The translations under genes were made by a program, and so were the position numbers. A model generated the notes under the pieces. It made no database searches and had not been told where the DNA came from. It was given only the letters and a program-made list of their open reading frames with translations. A stretch of DNA of 39,467 nucleotides from Verrucomicrobiota bacterium (GTDB lineage Bacteria; Verrucomicrobiota; Verrucomicrobiia; Chthoniobacterales; UBA10450), in the NCBI GenBank assembly GCA_003219465.1, contig QHOX01000127.1:1-39467 (forward strand). Direction: 5' to 3'. Below are positions 21,584 to 30,507 of the stretch, one piece after another. The stretch's first letter is position 1. Every line of letters starts with the position of its first letter.

Positions 21584-23053
21584 ATGGCTTACCGCTCATT
21601 TCGACAGTTCCTCGATACTCTGGAACAAGCGGGCGAATTGAAACGCGTTGCAATCCCGGTCGATACCGACCTGATCATTGCCGAATGGGCGGATCGCGAG
21701 ATGAAATCGCCCGCCGGCGGAAAAGCTCTACTGTTCGAGCAACCGATTGTGAATGGTAAAAAATCGGAATTCCCGGTCGCTATCAACACGATGGGATCGC
21801 GCCGCCGCATGGCCATAGCGTTACAGGTTTCCGACATTGAAGATGTCGCGCGGGAAATTCAGCTCATCCTGAAAGCAAAACCGCCGACAGATCTCCGTGA
21901 AGGCTGGAGTTTACTTAAACAAGGAATTCATCTGCTGCATGCGCGGCCGAAATCCGTGCGCGACGCGCCGTGCCACGAAGTGGTGCATGAAATCGAGCGT
22001 TGCGGCGATTTTTTCCTGCGCGATCTGCCCATTCTCAAATGCTGGCCGAAAGACGGCGGGCGTTTCATCACTTTGCCAAATGTGCATACGCACGACCCGG
22101 AAACCGGTGCGCGCAACGTGGGCATTTACCGAATGCAAGTGTACGACGAGCGCACGACCGGGATGCATTGGCAACTTCACAAGGTCGGCGCGCGCCACGG
22201 AAAACGCTACTACGAACGGGGTGAGCGCATGCCAGTGGCTGTCACGCTGGGCGGCGATCCGGTTTACACATTCGCGGCAACCGCACCGTTGCCGGATGGT
22301 TTGGACGAATTGTTATTCGCCGGGTTCCTGCGAAGGAAATCAATTGAGCTGGTTCGCTGCAAAACCATTGACCTGGAGGTGCCCGCAGACGTCGATCTTG
22401 TTCTAGAAGGCTATGTGCAGCCTGGCGACATGCGCCCGGAAGGGCCCTTTGGCGACCATACCGGATTTTACACTGCAGCTGAAAACTACCCCGTTTTTCA
22501 TCTGACCGCGATCACGCACCGGCGGGATGCGATTTACCCGACAACGATCGTCGGCAAACCACCAATGGAAGATTTCTACATCGGCGACGCTTCCGTTCGA
22601 ATTCTTCTGCCGGTGTTCAAGATGAATTTTCCGGAAATTGTGGACATGACGCTGCCGCCCGAAGGCGTATTCCATAATCTGGTTTTTGTAAGCATTCGGA
22701 AGCAATACCCGTATCAGGCTTTCAAAGTGATGCATGGACTCTGGGGGATGGGACAAATGATGTTTAGCAAGTACATAATCGCAGTGGACGAAGATTGCGA
22801 CGTGCATAATACGAGCGAGGTGCTTTTTCGATTATGCGCGAACACCGATCCCGCCCGGGACACAACCGTCATTAAAAATCCAAGCGACTCGCTCGATCAC
22901 GCACCGAGTGAACAGAACATCGGTTCCCACATGGGATTTGATGCGACGCGCAAATTACCGGGCGAAAACTATCACCGGCCGTGGCCGGAATTACTGAAAA
23001 TGACCGACGGAGCGCGAGCACTCGTGGATGAACTACAGCGCAAGCTCCGATGA
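21584..23053 (+). CDS. ubiD: UbiD family decarboxylase
   Basis: 489 residues, the normal length of UbiD-type, prenylated-FMN-dependent (de)carboxylases. The N terminus MAYRSFRQFLDTLEQAGELK is typical. Central markers are TWPKDGG-like LKCWPKDGGRFITLP, GMHWQLHKVGARHGKRYYER, and the signature PEGPFGDHTGFYT with Glu286 near the active site; VGKPPMEDFYIGDASVRILL lies downstream. These enzymes act on aromatic carboxylates such as quinone precursors. A role in menaquinone synthesis with the UbiE enzyme at 10225 is possible but not shown by context. No ubiX is in the window. It is followed by a palindromic repeat. Confidence 0.9.
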   Translation: MAYRSFRQFLDTLEQAGELKRVAIPVDTDLIIAEWADREMKSPAGGKALLFEQPIVNGKKSEFPVAINTMGSRRRMAIALQVSDIEDVAREIQLILKAKPPTDLREGWSLLKQGIHLLHARPKSVRDAPCHEVVHEIERCGDFFLRDLPILKCWPKDGGRFITLPNVHTHDPETGARNVGIYRMQVYDERTTGMHWQLHKVGARHGKRYYERGERMPVAVTLGGDPVYTFAATAPLPDGLDELLFAGFLRRKSIELVRCKTIDLEVPADVDLVLEGYVQPGDMRPEGPFGDHTGFYTAAENYPVFHLTAITHRRDAIYPTTIVGKPPMEDFYIGDASVRILLPVFKMNFPEIVDMTLPPEGVFHNLVFVSIRKQYPYQAFKVMHGLWGMGQMMFSKYIIAVDEDCDVHNTSEVLFRLCANTDPARDTTVIKNPSDSLDHAPSEQNIGSHMGFDATRKLPGENYHRPWPELLKMTDGARALVDELQRKLR

Positions 23054-23054
23054 A

Positions 23055-23168
23055 TGTCATTCCTGGCGAAGCGCACCGAAGTCGAGGAATCCCGCGGCAG
23101 CGACTTTAGGCAATGCACTGGGATTCTTCGTCGTCATTCCGCTGTCGCTTCACTCCGCTCAGAATGAG
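23055..23168. repeat. Dispersed palindromic element, copy B (after ubiD)
   Basis: Starts TGTCATTCCTGGCGAAGCG two bases after the ubiD stop and ends with CGCTTCACTCCGCTCAGAAT-GAG. The ends are inverted copies of the TCATTCTGAGCGAAGCG family, and an inner GAGGAATCCC / GGGATTCTTC pair also inverts. It lies between two convergent genes. Confidence 0.7.
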
Positions 23169-23177
23169 AAGTATTGC

Positions 23178-23564
23178 CTATGGTTTGCGGAAAAGCCGGC
23201 CTGTATCAACGTCGCGAGTCAGGCCGCCTGGTGGGACTCCGCGAAGATTGTACACGCGTCCGGTGTAAGGGCTGTAGTAAAGGCCGGGTGTTCCCGCCCA
23301 CCGCGCAAAAGGATAATCGCCCGGTGGCGGCGGACCATATCGCGCAGCTTGATTCTCTTGGATAATCTTTCCGGTTAAAGCGCCGGCGGCGGCTCCTGCT
23401 GCTGCGCCAATCGCCGCATACCGAGCCCGCCCAGTTGCGGCTCCACCGATAATCGCGCCGGTTGCAGCGCCCCAGCCCGCGCCCTGGCCCACGGGGGTGT
23501 CACACGAACTCAGAATGCAAGAAGCCAAAGCGCCAAGCCAGGCGGCGAAAACAGTCGTTCTCAT
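23178..23564 (-). CDS. Glycine-zipper lipoprotein
   Basis: 128 residues with a lipoprotein-type signal; two candidate lipobox cysteines exist, Cys16 (GALASC) and Cys21 (ILSSC). The segment at about 29-65, GWGAATGAIIGGAATGRARY then AAIGAAAGAAAGALTGKI, is a G-x3-G glycine zipper as in YmgG/SlyB-like outer-membrane lipoproteins. The C-terminal part ends SPYTGRVYNLRGVPPGGLTRDVD-like, with a final RLFRKP. AAGGG about eight bases before the ATG is a fair ribosome-binding site. Function in envelope integrity is inferred from the fold only. Confidence 0.75.
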   Translation of the reverse strand: MRTTVFAAWLGALASCILSSCDTPVGQGAGWGAATGAIIGGAATGRARYAAIGAAAGAAAGALTGKIIQENQAARYGPPPPGDYPFARWAGTPGLYYSPYTGRVYNLRGVPPGGLTRDVDTGRLFRKP

Positions 23565-23656
23565 AGTGTATTTCCCTTCGATCCTTAAACCGCACGCCCT
23601 CGCAGATGTTGCACGCAGGCGGCTTCAACCCACTGCTTTTCTAGCCGACGAGTCTT

Positions 23657-23974
23657 TTAGGGATAGACAAACACCTTCTTTGCACGCACGTCCACGACTA
23701 GCCCGCCGTGATTAACCTTCGAGCAGTCATACTTTTGATAAGGCGGATACGGGCTGGCAACAACTCCCGAAGGATCATGCGGGTCCCGGTTGCCACGCGG
23801 ATATCCCGAACTGGGCGCCGGATATTTCTTTTGAGCATCTTCTTTCGTGATCCCTTCCGCTGTCATGACCGGATGGCTCGTCCGGGTGTCGATCCCTTGC
23901 GCATAAAGCGTTGTGCCGAGCACAAACAGACCGAACACTAATGCCGAAACGATTTTCAGAGATTTCATTTTCAT
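23657..23974 (-). CDS. Small secreted protein of unknown function
   Basis: 105 residues: signal peptide (MKMKSLKIVSALVFGLFVLG) cut near YAQG, then a Pro-rich mature part with YPAPSSGYPRGNRDPHDPSG and ASPYPPYQKYDCSKVNHGGL, ending VDVRAKKVFVYP. The C-terminal NHGGLVVDVRAKKVFVYP resembles the end of the neighbouring glycine-zipper protein (DVDTGRLFRKP) in being a short Val-Asp-Val strand, but the match is too short to claim homology. No SD is seen. No family recognised. Confidence 0.6.
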   Translation of the reverse strand: MKMKSLKIVSALVFGLFVLGTTLYAQGIDTRTSHPVMTAEGITKEDAQKKYPAPSSGYPRGNRDPHDPSGVVASPYPPYQKYDCSKVNHGGLVVDVRAKKVFVYP

Positions 23975-24010
23975 ATTTTTATTGTTCGTAAGATTTTCGA
24001 AGCCAGGAAC

Positions 24011-24859
24011 TCAGACGGATGCCCGACGCGGCAAATTCAAAAAAGAATTGAACAACTGCGCCGTGATCCAGACTGCCTTCTCCAGCTTGCTTAGCCGATA
24101 TTCTTTTTCGAAAACACGAAAGTTGTCCAGTTCAATTCGTCGAAGCAGCGCGCGGTAAATGGAGCGCATGATCTCTGCCGGCGCCATCGCGCGGCGATCT
24201 TCGGGCGGGAGCTCAGCTACCGCGCGGCTGAAGAATTCACGCGCGCGCGACGCTTCGAAGTGCATCAACTGTAGGAAGTGCTCGTTGTATTGTCGTTCCG
24301 CCAGGTCAGCTTCCGAATAGTGGAACCGGGCCAGATCTTCCTGCGGCAGGTAAATACGCCCGGCCTGAAAATCCTTCCAGACGTCGCGAATAATGTTCGT
24401 CATTTGCAACGCAAGTCCGAGGTCAATCGCGTATTCCCGGCAACGCGGATTGCGATAACCAAAGACCTCGATGCTGACCAGGCCGACTGCGCTTGCAACC
24501 CTGTGGCAGTAAACACGAAGCTCTTCAAAGGTTGGATATCGCACGGTGCTCAAATCCATTTCCACTCCGGCAATAATTTCCTCAAGCATGTTGGGTGAAA
24601 GCGAATATTTGTGCATCAATTGCCGCAGATCCCGCGCAAGCAGGGGCTCCTCCGGAGCGCCGGCGCGAAGCATCTGGCGCCATTTCGCCAGACGCACTCG
24701 TTTCTCGATGACGCTCAGGTCCGACGAATCTGCTATGTCGTCGACGACACGGCAGAATGCATAGAAAATCGTGATGTCGCGTTTGCGCTCACGGCCCAGG
24801 GAAACAAAAGCCAGGGCAAGATTCGATTTGCTCTGACGCGTGATCGTTGCCGCATTCAC
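24011..24859 (-). CDS. Squalene/phytoene synthase family protein
   Basis: 282 residues, matching the HpnC/HpnD/CrtB size class. The two Asp-rich metal-binding motifs are present: DDIAD at residues 40-44 and RDVWKDFQAGRIYLPQEDL with Asp159 and Asp163. The conserved YCHRVASAVGL segment (118-127) and LALQMTNIIRDV (149-160) are typical. The family joins two prenyl diphosphates head to head, giving squalene, presqualene diphosphate or phytoene. The exact product cannot be told; no hopanoid or carotenoid gene is adjacent. It is the last gene of the lepA-lepB-membrane protein run, 25 bases after its neighbour. Confidence 0.88.
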   Translation of the reverse strand: MNAATITRQSKSNLALAFVSLGRERKRDITIFYAFCRVVDDIADSSDLSVIEKRVRLAKWRQMLRAGAPEEPLLARDLRQLMHKYSLSPNMLEEIIAGVEMDLSTVRYPTFEELRVYCHRVASAVGLVSIEVFGYRNPRCREYAIDLGLALQMTNIIRDVWKDFQAGRIYLPQEDLARFHYSEADLAERQYNEHFLQLMHFEASRAREFFSRAVAELPPEDRRAMAPAEIMRSIYRALLRRIELDNFRVFEKEYRLSKLEKAVWITAQLFNSFLNLPRRASV

Positions 24860-24884
24860 ATTCGCCTTCTCGGAGAGTGCCGAA

Positions 24885-26120
24885 TCAGTATTGAATCCAT
24901 TTCTCCTGGTGAATTCTGCCTGTTTCGCATTGCCGAAACAGGCACACCCATGAAGCCAAAAGCCAGCCGGTCACCACTCCTCGCAGACACGCAAAAGCTA
25001 ATTTCCACAGCAAGAGCGCCCCCAACCGATCGGCAATCGCGCCACGCAGAATCGCGTCGCAAACGATGATGCCATAAAAATGGATCCCGCAAATCACCAG
25101 AAACCAAGCGAGCCGGCCGACATTTGTTTGGACGAAATGAACGTGCGCGCGCATCGCTTCGATCAACGTTTCGTTGTGCAACGCCAGCGAGATTTGAACG
25201 GAACAAAACGCGATAATCAATCCGCTCATGAGAACTCGCGCAATCGGAAGGTAATCGAGCACTCCGGGAATGTTCGTGAAGTACGCGAGCAGCAGCGGCA
25301 GGCGGACGATCAACGTGCTGACTGCAACCACAATTCCCGCCCATTCCAACACGTAACTGAACCGCCGCATCGCGAACCGGAACAGTTCGCCCTCTTCAAA
25401 GCTGACGCCTTTTGTCCAGGCGAGGCAGACAGTGATGAGATAGACCTGAATATAAACTCCCAGGAGGTATTCGAAGATAAATGCCGTCGCATCCACGGTA
25501 GCCGAGATGCGCAGCAGGCCGGCTGCGGGCATAAGGCCACTCCATTCCGGCAATCGCCAGAAAACGATCGGCTTCAGCAGCGACGCCAGCGCGCTCAGCA
25601 ACAGAATCAAGTAAACGAGGTAACCCCAAAAGCCGTACCGTTTACGCAGTGCGCGCAGCAACGCGGCGTGCAATCCGCGCCAGTTCAGAATCATCAGGAC
25701 TGCGGCGATTACGGAGAGCGGATACGTGGTCGTGGCGTTATCGAAAATTCCCGCCACGCCTTCTAGCGCAGGCAATAGAGTCTCCCTCCATATCTCACTC
25801 AACGTTGGCCAAGCCCATTGCGGCAACGAAGTGATCTGGCTCAGCTCCAAGTCCGCCCAGTTCCGGATTGGCGTGAAAGTGACAAACTGAAAGACGAAAT
25901 AGCCAAACCCAAGGACCGCGAAGGTGATCCAGATCCGCTGGTAACGCCGTAGGCAGTGAAGACCGTCAACGAGCGCTCGCCGGACCGGCGCAAAAAGCAT
26001 CATCAGCGCGTAACCACCGCAAAGCCCCAGCCAGCCGTAAACACCGGGCACGGCTTGCCCCACCTCAGCAACAATTCGTATTGGAGGAATGCGAGTCAGA
26101 ACATCAGACCAGCACTCCAT
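24885..26120 (-). CDS. Large multi-pass membrane protein of unknown function
   Basis: 411 residues with about eight hydrophobic segments, for example IWITFAVLGFGYFVFQFVTF, YPLSVIAAVLMILNW, YGFWGYLVYLILLLSALASL, FIFEYLLGVYIQVYLITVCL and LAWFLVICGIHFYGIIVCDA. A GGAG about five bases before the ATG serves as ribosome-binding site. I recognise no family. The pattern of paired long helices with Trp and Arg between them resembles integral membrane proteins that lack catalytic motifs. Its place between signal peptidase and squalene/phytoene synthase, with gaps of 23 and 25 bases, indicates co-transcription. Confidence 0.65.
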   Translation of the reverse strand: MECWSDVLTRIPPIRIVAEVGQAVPGVYGWLGLCGGYALMMLFAPVRRALVDGLHCLRRYQRIWITFAVLGFGYFVFQFVTFTPIRNWADLELSQITSLPQWAWPTLSEIWRETLLPALEGVAGIFDNATTTYPLSVIAAVLMILNWRGLHAALLRALRKRYGFWGYLVYLILLLSALASLLKPIVFWRLPEWSGLMPAAGLLRISATVDATAFIFEYLLGVYIQVYLITVCLAWTKGVSFEEGELFRFAMRRFSYVLEWAGIVVAVSTLIVRLPLLLAYFTNIPGVLDYLPIARVLMSGLIIAFCSVQISLALHNETLIEAMRAHVHFVQTNVGRLAWFLVICGIHFYGIIVCDAILRGAIADRLGALLLWKLAFACLRGVVTGWLLASWVCLFRQCETGRIHQEKWIQY

Positions 26121-26143
26121 TACTCCATCACTCCGTCATCGGC

Positions 26144-27235
26144 CTAACGAATAAGTCCCCAATGCGGGTAAAAGGGCCAGTAAACAAACAACCCTCGGCC
26201 GACCAGGTTCTCCACGGGGACTGGTCCCCAATAGCGGCTGTCGTAGCTGTTATAACTGTTATCACCCAGGGCGAAATAACCGTCGCGCGGCACAGTGTAC
26301 CTCTGATCAGGCTTTGAAAGATATTGCTGGCCGAGCGCATATCCGCGATAAGGCGGTCTCGCCGACATCACCCGCTCGAACCCGTAACCCTCGGCCTTTT
26401 TGCCGTTGATGTAGAGAAACGGCGGATCGACACGCAACTGGTCGCCAGGCAGACCTGCCAACCGCTTGATATAAAACGGCGGGCCTGAGACCGGGTCCTC
26501 GCGAATCCCCGGGATACCATTTGTCCTGAAAACAAAGACATCCCCGTTATGCGGCTTAACAAAGTTGTAACTGCATTTATCGACAAACACCTGGTCGCCG
26601 GTGTCGATTGCACCTGTGGCGATAACTTCGCCCCGATGACAAAGCCGACCTGGAAAGACATTGAAATCCTGACGAAGCGTGTCGGGCGGAGCGTATACGA
26701 GAAAGCTTTGCCGCTCACACACCAATCGCGAAAAGGTGAAAAAGAAGGCTACTTTCCTCGGCACGATCTCGAAAATCTGATCGTCCTCACGCGACACCAC
26801 GTTGATGTAATTGCGACCCAGAACGACGAATTCGACGATCTGTCGCAAAATATTTGGCGGCGGCTCGGTGCTGGGATGACCGATAATCCCGTTTAACGTC
26901 GGCTGCATCGAGCCGGTCGGAATTTTGAAGGGCTGCAGAAAATAGGAGCGAATCCCCACCGCGATCACGATCGCAACCAAAATCACTTCGCAATTTTCTC
27001 GCCAATGCGATTCCCACGTTACCGGGGTTAGTTTGTGCAGCGTCTTATCGAGTGTTTCTGCTGCGCTGTGAATCTTCTGCCGGTCTCTCGAGCGCAAAGC
27101 TTCGCGAAGCAATTGTATTTCAGCGACGATTTGTTGCCGGTCGGCGTCGCCGAGCTTATCGTGCTTGTAACGAAGGTACTTCCGGGCGTGCCGCAGGAGC
27201 AGCCGGCTGTGTTTAATGTGACGCGGCGTGAACAT
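26144..27235 (-). CDS. lepB: Signal peptidase I with enlarged insert
   Basis: 363 residues. A charged, helical N-terminal region of about 80 residues precedes the single membrane helix (83-100). The catalytic Ser109 is in FKIPTGSMQPTL (box B) and Lys257 in FYIKRLAGLPGD (box D); box E is GYFALGDNSYNSYDSRYWGP. All catalytic elements are intact, so it should cleave Sec signal peptides at the periplasmic face. Ser and Lys are about 148 residues apart against about 55 in E. coli LepB, so an insertion of about 90 residues sits between boxes B and D. The gene follows lepA, separated by a palindromic repeat. Confidence 0.92.
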   Translation of the reverse strand: MFTPRHIKHSRLLLRHARKYLRYKHDKLGDADRQQIVAEIQLLREALRSRDRQKIHSAAETLDKTLHKLTPVTWESHWRENCEVILVAIVIAVGIRSYFLQPFKIPTGSMQPTLNGIIGHPSTEPPPNILRQIVEFVVLGRNYINVVSREDDQIFEIVPRKVAFFFTFSRLVCERQSFLVYAPPDTLRQDFNVFPGRLCHRGEVIATGAIDTGDQVFVDKCSYNFVKPHNGDVFVFRTNGIPGIREDPVSGPPFYIKRLAGLPGDQLRVDPPFLYINGKKAEGYGFERVMSARPPYRGYALGQQYLSKPDQRYTVPRDGYFALGDNSYNSYDSRYWGPVPVENLVGRGLFVYWPFYPHWGLIR

Positions 27236-27257
27236 GGATTGAATCGACTACCGTTCA

Positions 27258-27336
27258 GTCATTCCGAGCAAGTCGAAGAATCTCTTGCTAATTTTGGAGA
27301 GGAATCCCGAGATCTCTCCACTTCGGTCGACATGAC
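27258..27336. repeat. Dispersed palindromic element, copy C (between lepA and lepB)
   Basis: Left end GTCATTCCGAGCAAGTCGAA-GAATCTC and right end GAGATCTCTCCACTTCGG-TCGACATGAC are inverted copies of the same family, with a short centre. It ends eight bases from the lepA stop and starts 22 bases from the lepB start. Confidence 0.75.
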
Positions 27337-27344
27337 AAAGAGGT

Positions 27345-29141
27345 TCATTGCGCTTTTAACACTTCGATGAATGCCTCCTGCGGAATATTGATTTTTCCGA
27401 TGCTTTTCATCCGTTTTTTTCCTTCTTTTTGTTTCTCGAGTAATTTCCGTTTGCGGGTGATATCGCCGCCGTAGCATTTCGCGGTCACGTTTTTTCGTAA
27501 AGCGGAAACGGTCTCGCGCGCAATGATTTTCCCGCCAATCGCTGCCTGAATCGCCACCGCGTAAAGCTGGCGGGGGATCACTTCCTTCAGCTTGGCAGCC
27601 AACTGGCGGCCGCGCGCCTCGGCACGGTCGTTGTGCACAATGGTTGAGAACGCATCGACGGGTTCGCCATTCACGAGCAGATCGAGCTTCACCAATTTCG
27701 CCGGCCGGTAACCGGCGTGCTCGTAATCCATCGAACCATAGCCGCGCGTGATGCTCTTAATCTTGTCGTTGAAGTCGACGAGAATTTCGTTGAGCGGCAA
27801 TTCGCAATGCAACATCACCCGACGCGTGTCGAGTGATTCGGTGCGTTCCATTTGGCCGCGCTTCTCCAAAATCAATTGGAGGATGTCACCAATATTTTCA
27901 TTCGGACAGAGCACGTACGCCCTGACAATCGGCTCCCGGATTTCGGCGATCATGCTGGGGTTGGGAAGGTGCGCTGGATTATCGATCAGGAGCTTCTCGC
28001 CGCGTGTTGTTAAAACTTCGTACACCACGCTGGGGCTCGTCGCGATGATGTCCATGTTGTACTCGCGCCGGAGCCTCTCCTGAATGATCTCCATGTGAAG
28101 CAACCCGAGGAACCCGCACCGAAATCCGAAACCTAGAGCAACCGAGCTTTCCGGTTGATAAACAAACGCAGGATCGTTCAGGCGCAGCTTGCCAATCGCA
28201 GTCTTCAAATGTTCGAAATCCCCGGTGTTAATCGGGTAGATCCCGCTGAACACCATCGGATGAATTTCTTGAAAACCCGGCAGCGGCTCTCGCGCGGAAT
28301 GCCGCTGATCAGTGATCGTGTCGCCGATCTTTATGTCGGCAGTTGATTTGATATTCGCAATGAAATAACCGACGTCGCCCGGGTTCAGCCGTTCCTGGAC
28401 GCGCATCTTCGGGGTAAACACGCCTACCTCCTTGATCTCGTATCGCGCGCTGTTGCTCATAAACATAATGCCGCGGCCCGCTTCCATTGTTCCCGAGACC
28501 ACGCGCACATAGCCGACTACGCCGCGATAAACGTCAAACACCGAATCAAACACCAGCGCGCGCAGCGTTTCGTCTGGCGGCGATTGCGGTGGCGGAATCC
28601 GGTGCAGGATCGCTTCGAGAATTTCATCAATGCCCATGCCCATTTTTGCGCTCGCCTGGATCGCTTCCTCGGCAGGAATCGCCAGAATTTCCTCTAACTG
28701 TCGCTGGACTGACGCAATGTCGGCATTCGGCAGATCAATCTTGTTAATGATCGGAACAATCGTTAGGCCCTGTTTGTGCGCGAGGTGAACGTTCGCCACA
28801 GTTTGCGCTTCCACGCCCTGCGCAGCATCAATCACCAACAACGCGCCTTCGCACGCCGCGAGACTGCGTGAAACTTCATAGGCGAAATCCACGTGCCCCG
28901 GCGTGTCGAGCAGATTCAGCCGATACGTTTCACCTGACTTGCTCGTGTAACGCATCGCCACTGGATGCGCTTTAATTGTGATCCCCCGCTCCCGCTCCAA
29001 GTCCATTGAATCTAAAAGCTGATCCTGCCTCTCGCGCTCCTGGATCGTACCCGTGCGCTCCAGCAATCGGTCCGACAACGTCGTCTTGCCGTGATCGATG
29101 TGCGCGATGATGCAAAAATTGCGCGTCAACTCAATAGCCAT
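27345..29141 (-). CDS. lepA: Elongation factor 4 (LepA)
   Basis: 598 residues from the ATG at 29141 ([20 protein letters not shown]), which is the family's usual start. An in-frame start at 29192 would add 17 residues and fall over the promoter. GTPase motifs are [11 protein letters not shown] (G1), [11 protein letters not shown] (G2), [10 protein letters not shown] (G3) and [12 protein letters not shown] (G4). The LepA-specific C-terminal domain is seen in [20 protein letters not shown] followed by [19 protein letters not shown]. LepA acts on the ribosome, in translation or ribosome assembly. It is divergent from the FHA gene and first of the lepA-lepB run. Confidence 0.97.
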   Translation of the reverse strand: MAIELTRNFCIIAHIDHGKTTLSDRLLERTGTIQERERQDQLLDSMDLERERGITIKAHPVAMRYTSKSGETYRLNLLDTPGHVDFAYEVSRSLAACEGALLVIDAAQGVEAQTVANVHLAHKQGLTIVPIINKIDLPNADIASVQRQLEEILAIPAEEAIQASAKMGMGIDEILEAILHRIPPPQSPPDETLRALVFDSVFDVYRGVVGYVRVVSGTMEAGRGIMFMSNSARYEIKEVGVFTPKMRVQERLNPGDVGYFIANIKSTADIKIGDTITDQRHSAREPLPGFQEIHPMVFSGIYPINTGDFEHLKTAIGKLRLNDPAFVYQPESSVALGFGFRCGFLGLLHMEIIQERLRREYNMDIIATSPSVVYEVLTTRGEKLLIDNPAHLPNPSMIAEIREPIVRAYVLCPNENIGDILQLILEKRGQMERTESLDTRRVMLHCELPLNEILVDFNDKIKSITRGYGSMDYEHAGYRPAKLVKLDLLVNGEPVDAFSTIVHNDRAEARGRQLAAKLKEVIPRQLYAVAIQAAIGGKIIARETVSALRKNVTAKCYGGDITRKRKLLEKQKEGKKRMKSIGKINIPQEAFIEVLKAQ

Positions 29142-29150
29142 GGAAGCGCC

Positions 29151-29179
29151 ACTATCCGAGTCTGGTTGTGCGCGGTCAA
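29151..29179 (-). promoter_or_regulatory. Promoter of lepA, likely leaderless
   Basis: Minus strand: TTGACC (29179-29174), 17-base spacer, GATAGT (29156-29151), then nine bases to the ATG at 29141. It stands back to back with the FHA promoter. Confidence 0.5.
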
Positions 29180-29197
29180 TCGCCGTGGCCACGCTAT

Positions 29198-29225
29198 TTG
29201 TCCCGCTCTCCTCATTCGGTTAAAG
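29198..29225 (+). promoter_or_regulatory. Possible promoter of the FHA gene, leaderless
   Basis: TTGTCC (29198-29203), 16-base spacer, TTAAAG (29220-29225), then eight bases to the ATG at 29234. The -10 is a moderate match. Confidence 0.38.
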
Positions 29226-29233
29226 TCAGCGGC

Positions 29234-29728
29234 ATGCCAAAGCTGATCATTTCGGGCGTTACACATGAACTGGTGGACGAGGCGATCACGATCGGACGCG
29301 GAGCGGATAACACGATCGTGGTCAACGATCCGTCAATCTCGACGCATCACGCGCAGCTGTTACTGGAAGGCGACACGTATCGCCTGAAAGATCTCGATTC
29401 GACAAACGGCACACGCGTCAACGGTAAGCCTGTAACGGAAACCGTGCTTCGGTTTGATGATCGAATTCGTTTTGGCGCAGCCGAAGCGAGATACGAGTCG
29501 TCGGAAGTCGGCGGTTCAAAGCCGTTGCCGAAGCCTGAGGAAATTAAGGCTCAATTTGCGGAAGCTGGCGCAGAGTTGCCCCATCTGACTAGCGGATCTC
29601 CATTCCGCCGCCAGCAGGAGCAGAACGACCCGGTTCGCACTGGAATTATAATCGGACTCGGGATTGTGCTTCTCGTGTTTCTCGCGAGCATGGTTGCGAT
29701 GCTGATGATGCACGCGCCGAGCCTTTAA
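29234..29728 (+). CDS. FHA domain protein with C-terminal membrane anchor
   Basis: 164 residues from the ATG at 29234. The FHA domain fills residues 1-90: ITIGRGADNTIVVNDPSIST holds the conserved Gly-Arg and the Ser-x2-His with HHAQL, and LKDLDSTNGTRVNGKPV the Asn-Gly pair. FHA domains bind phosphothreonine peptides. A linker (KPLPKPEEIKAQFAEAGAEL) leads to a membrane helix near residues 136-160 (GIIIGLGIVLLVFLASMVAM), so the domain is tethered on the cytoplasmic side. It is followed by HAD and STAS genes. No Ser/Thr kinase is in the window. Confidence 0.88.
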   Translation: MPKLIISGVTHELVDEAITIGRGADNTIVVNDPSISTHHAQLLLEGDTYRLKDLDSTNGTRVNGKPVTETVLRFDDRIRFGAAEARYESSEVGGSKPLPKPEEIKAQFAEAGAELPHLTSGSPFRRQQEQNDPVRTGIIIGLGIVLLVFLASMVAMLMMHAPSL

Positions 29729-29743
29729 GGCGCACGAGTCCCG

Positions 29744-29795
29744 TGGCAAAATCGGTGGATGATTCAGCGGATCGCTCGACTTCACTCGCGATGAC
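29744..29795. repeat. Half copy of the dispersed palindromic element, copy D
   Basis: Read on the minus strand, GTCATCGCGAGTGAAGTCGA followed by GCGATCCGCTGAATC is one arm of the element. The other arm is not seen. It covers the first codons of the longer reading frame of the HAD gene. Confidence 0.5.
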
Positions 29796-30483
29796 AGCAG
29801 AAACAAAACGCCTGCTACTTTTCGACATCGACGGCACGTTGATCCACTCGGGCGGCGCGGGCGTCCAGGCGCTGAAATCGGCTTTCAAAGAACGCTTCGG
29901 CATTCATGATGATCTGCACGACGTCGAGATCGCGGGCATGACGGATTCGGGCATCGTCCTGAGCATCCTGAACAAGCACAAAATTCCTGCGATTAACGAA
30001 AACGTGAGCGCGTTCCTGGACAGCTACGTGCATTTCCTTTCGCTGGAACTACCGCGCCGAAAAGGCAAACTGCTTCCCGGAGTGCTGGAGTTACTCGAAC
30101 GGCTCAAATCGCGCCAGCACGTGGTGCTGGCACTTCTCACAGGGAATGTATCTCGCGGCGCGCGACTCAAACTGGAGCATTACGGCGTCTGGCATTTCTT
30201 CGAATTCGGCGCGTTTGCAGATGATCACCGCGACCGAAACGAGCTCGGCCGATTTGCTCGCGCCCGCGCAAAAGAAAAGCACGGACGGGAGTTCGCTGCG
30301 TCCGAGATCGACGTCATTGGCGACACGCCGCGCGACATCGCGTGCGGCAAAGCTCTCGGCGCGCGGACGATCGCGGTGGCAACCGGCAGATGGGGCCGGG
30401 ATGAGCTTGCAAAGCATCAGCCGGATTTTCTGATTGATGATCTCTCGAACGTGGAAACAATTATGGACACACTCGGATGGTGA
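29791..30483 (+). CDS. HAD family hydrolase (phosphoglycolate phosphatase-like)
   Basis: 230 residues from the ATG at 29791 (MTAETKRLLLFDIDGTL). A GTG at 29743 would add 16 residues encoded by a dispersed repeat and is less likely. HAD motifs are I, DIDGT (Asp12 nucleophile, Asp14); II, LLTGN; III, a Lys near ARAKEKHGRE; and IV, GDTPRDI. The helical cap between residues 20 and 90 is of the C1 type, as in phosphoglycolate phosphatases and nucleotidases. The substrate cannot be told. It lies 24 bases before a STAS-domain gene. Confidence 0.85.
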   Translation: MTAETKRLLLFDIDGTLIHSGGAGVQALKSAFKERFGIHDDLHDVEIAGMTDSGIVLSILNKHKIPAINENVSAFLDSYVHFLSLELPRRKGKLLPGVLELLERLKSRQHVVLALLTGNVSRGARLKLEHYGVWHFFEFGAFADDHRDRNELGRFARARAKEKHGREFAASEIDVIGDTPRDIACGKALGARTIAVATGRWGRDELAKHQPDFLIDDLSNVETIMDTLGW

Positions 30484-30507
30484 TCCATTCACGAATTGCA
30501 CGGTGAA

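Noticed and set aside
25080-25766. 228-codon plus-strand open frame
   Set aside because: Antisense to the large membrane protein; composition rich in Gln/Arg as expected for the reverse of hydrophobic codons.
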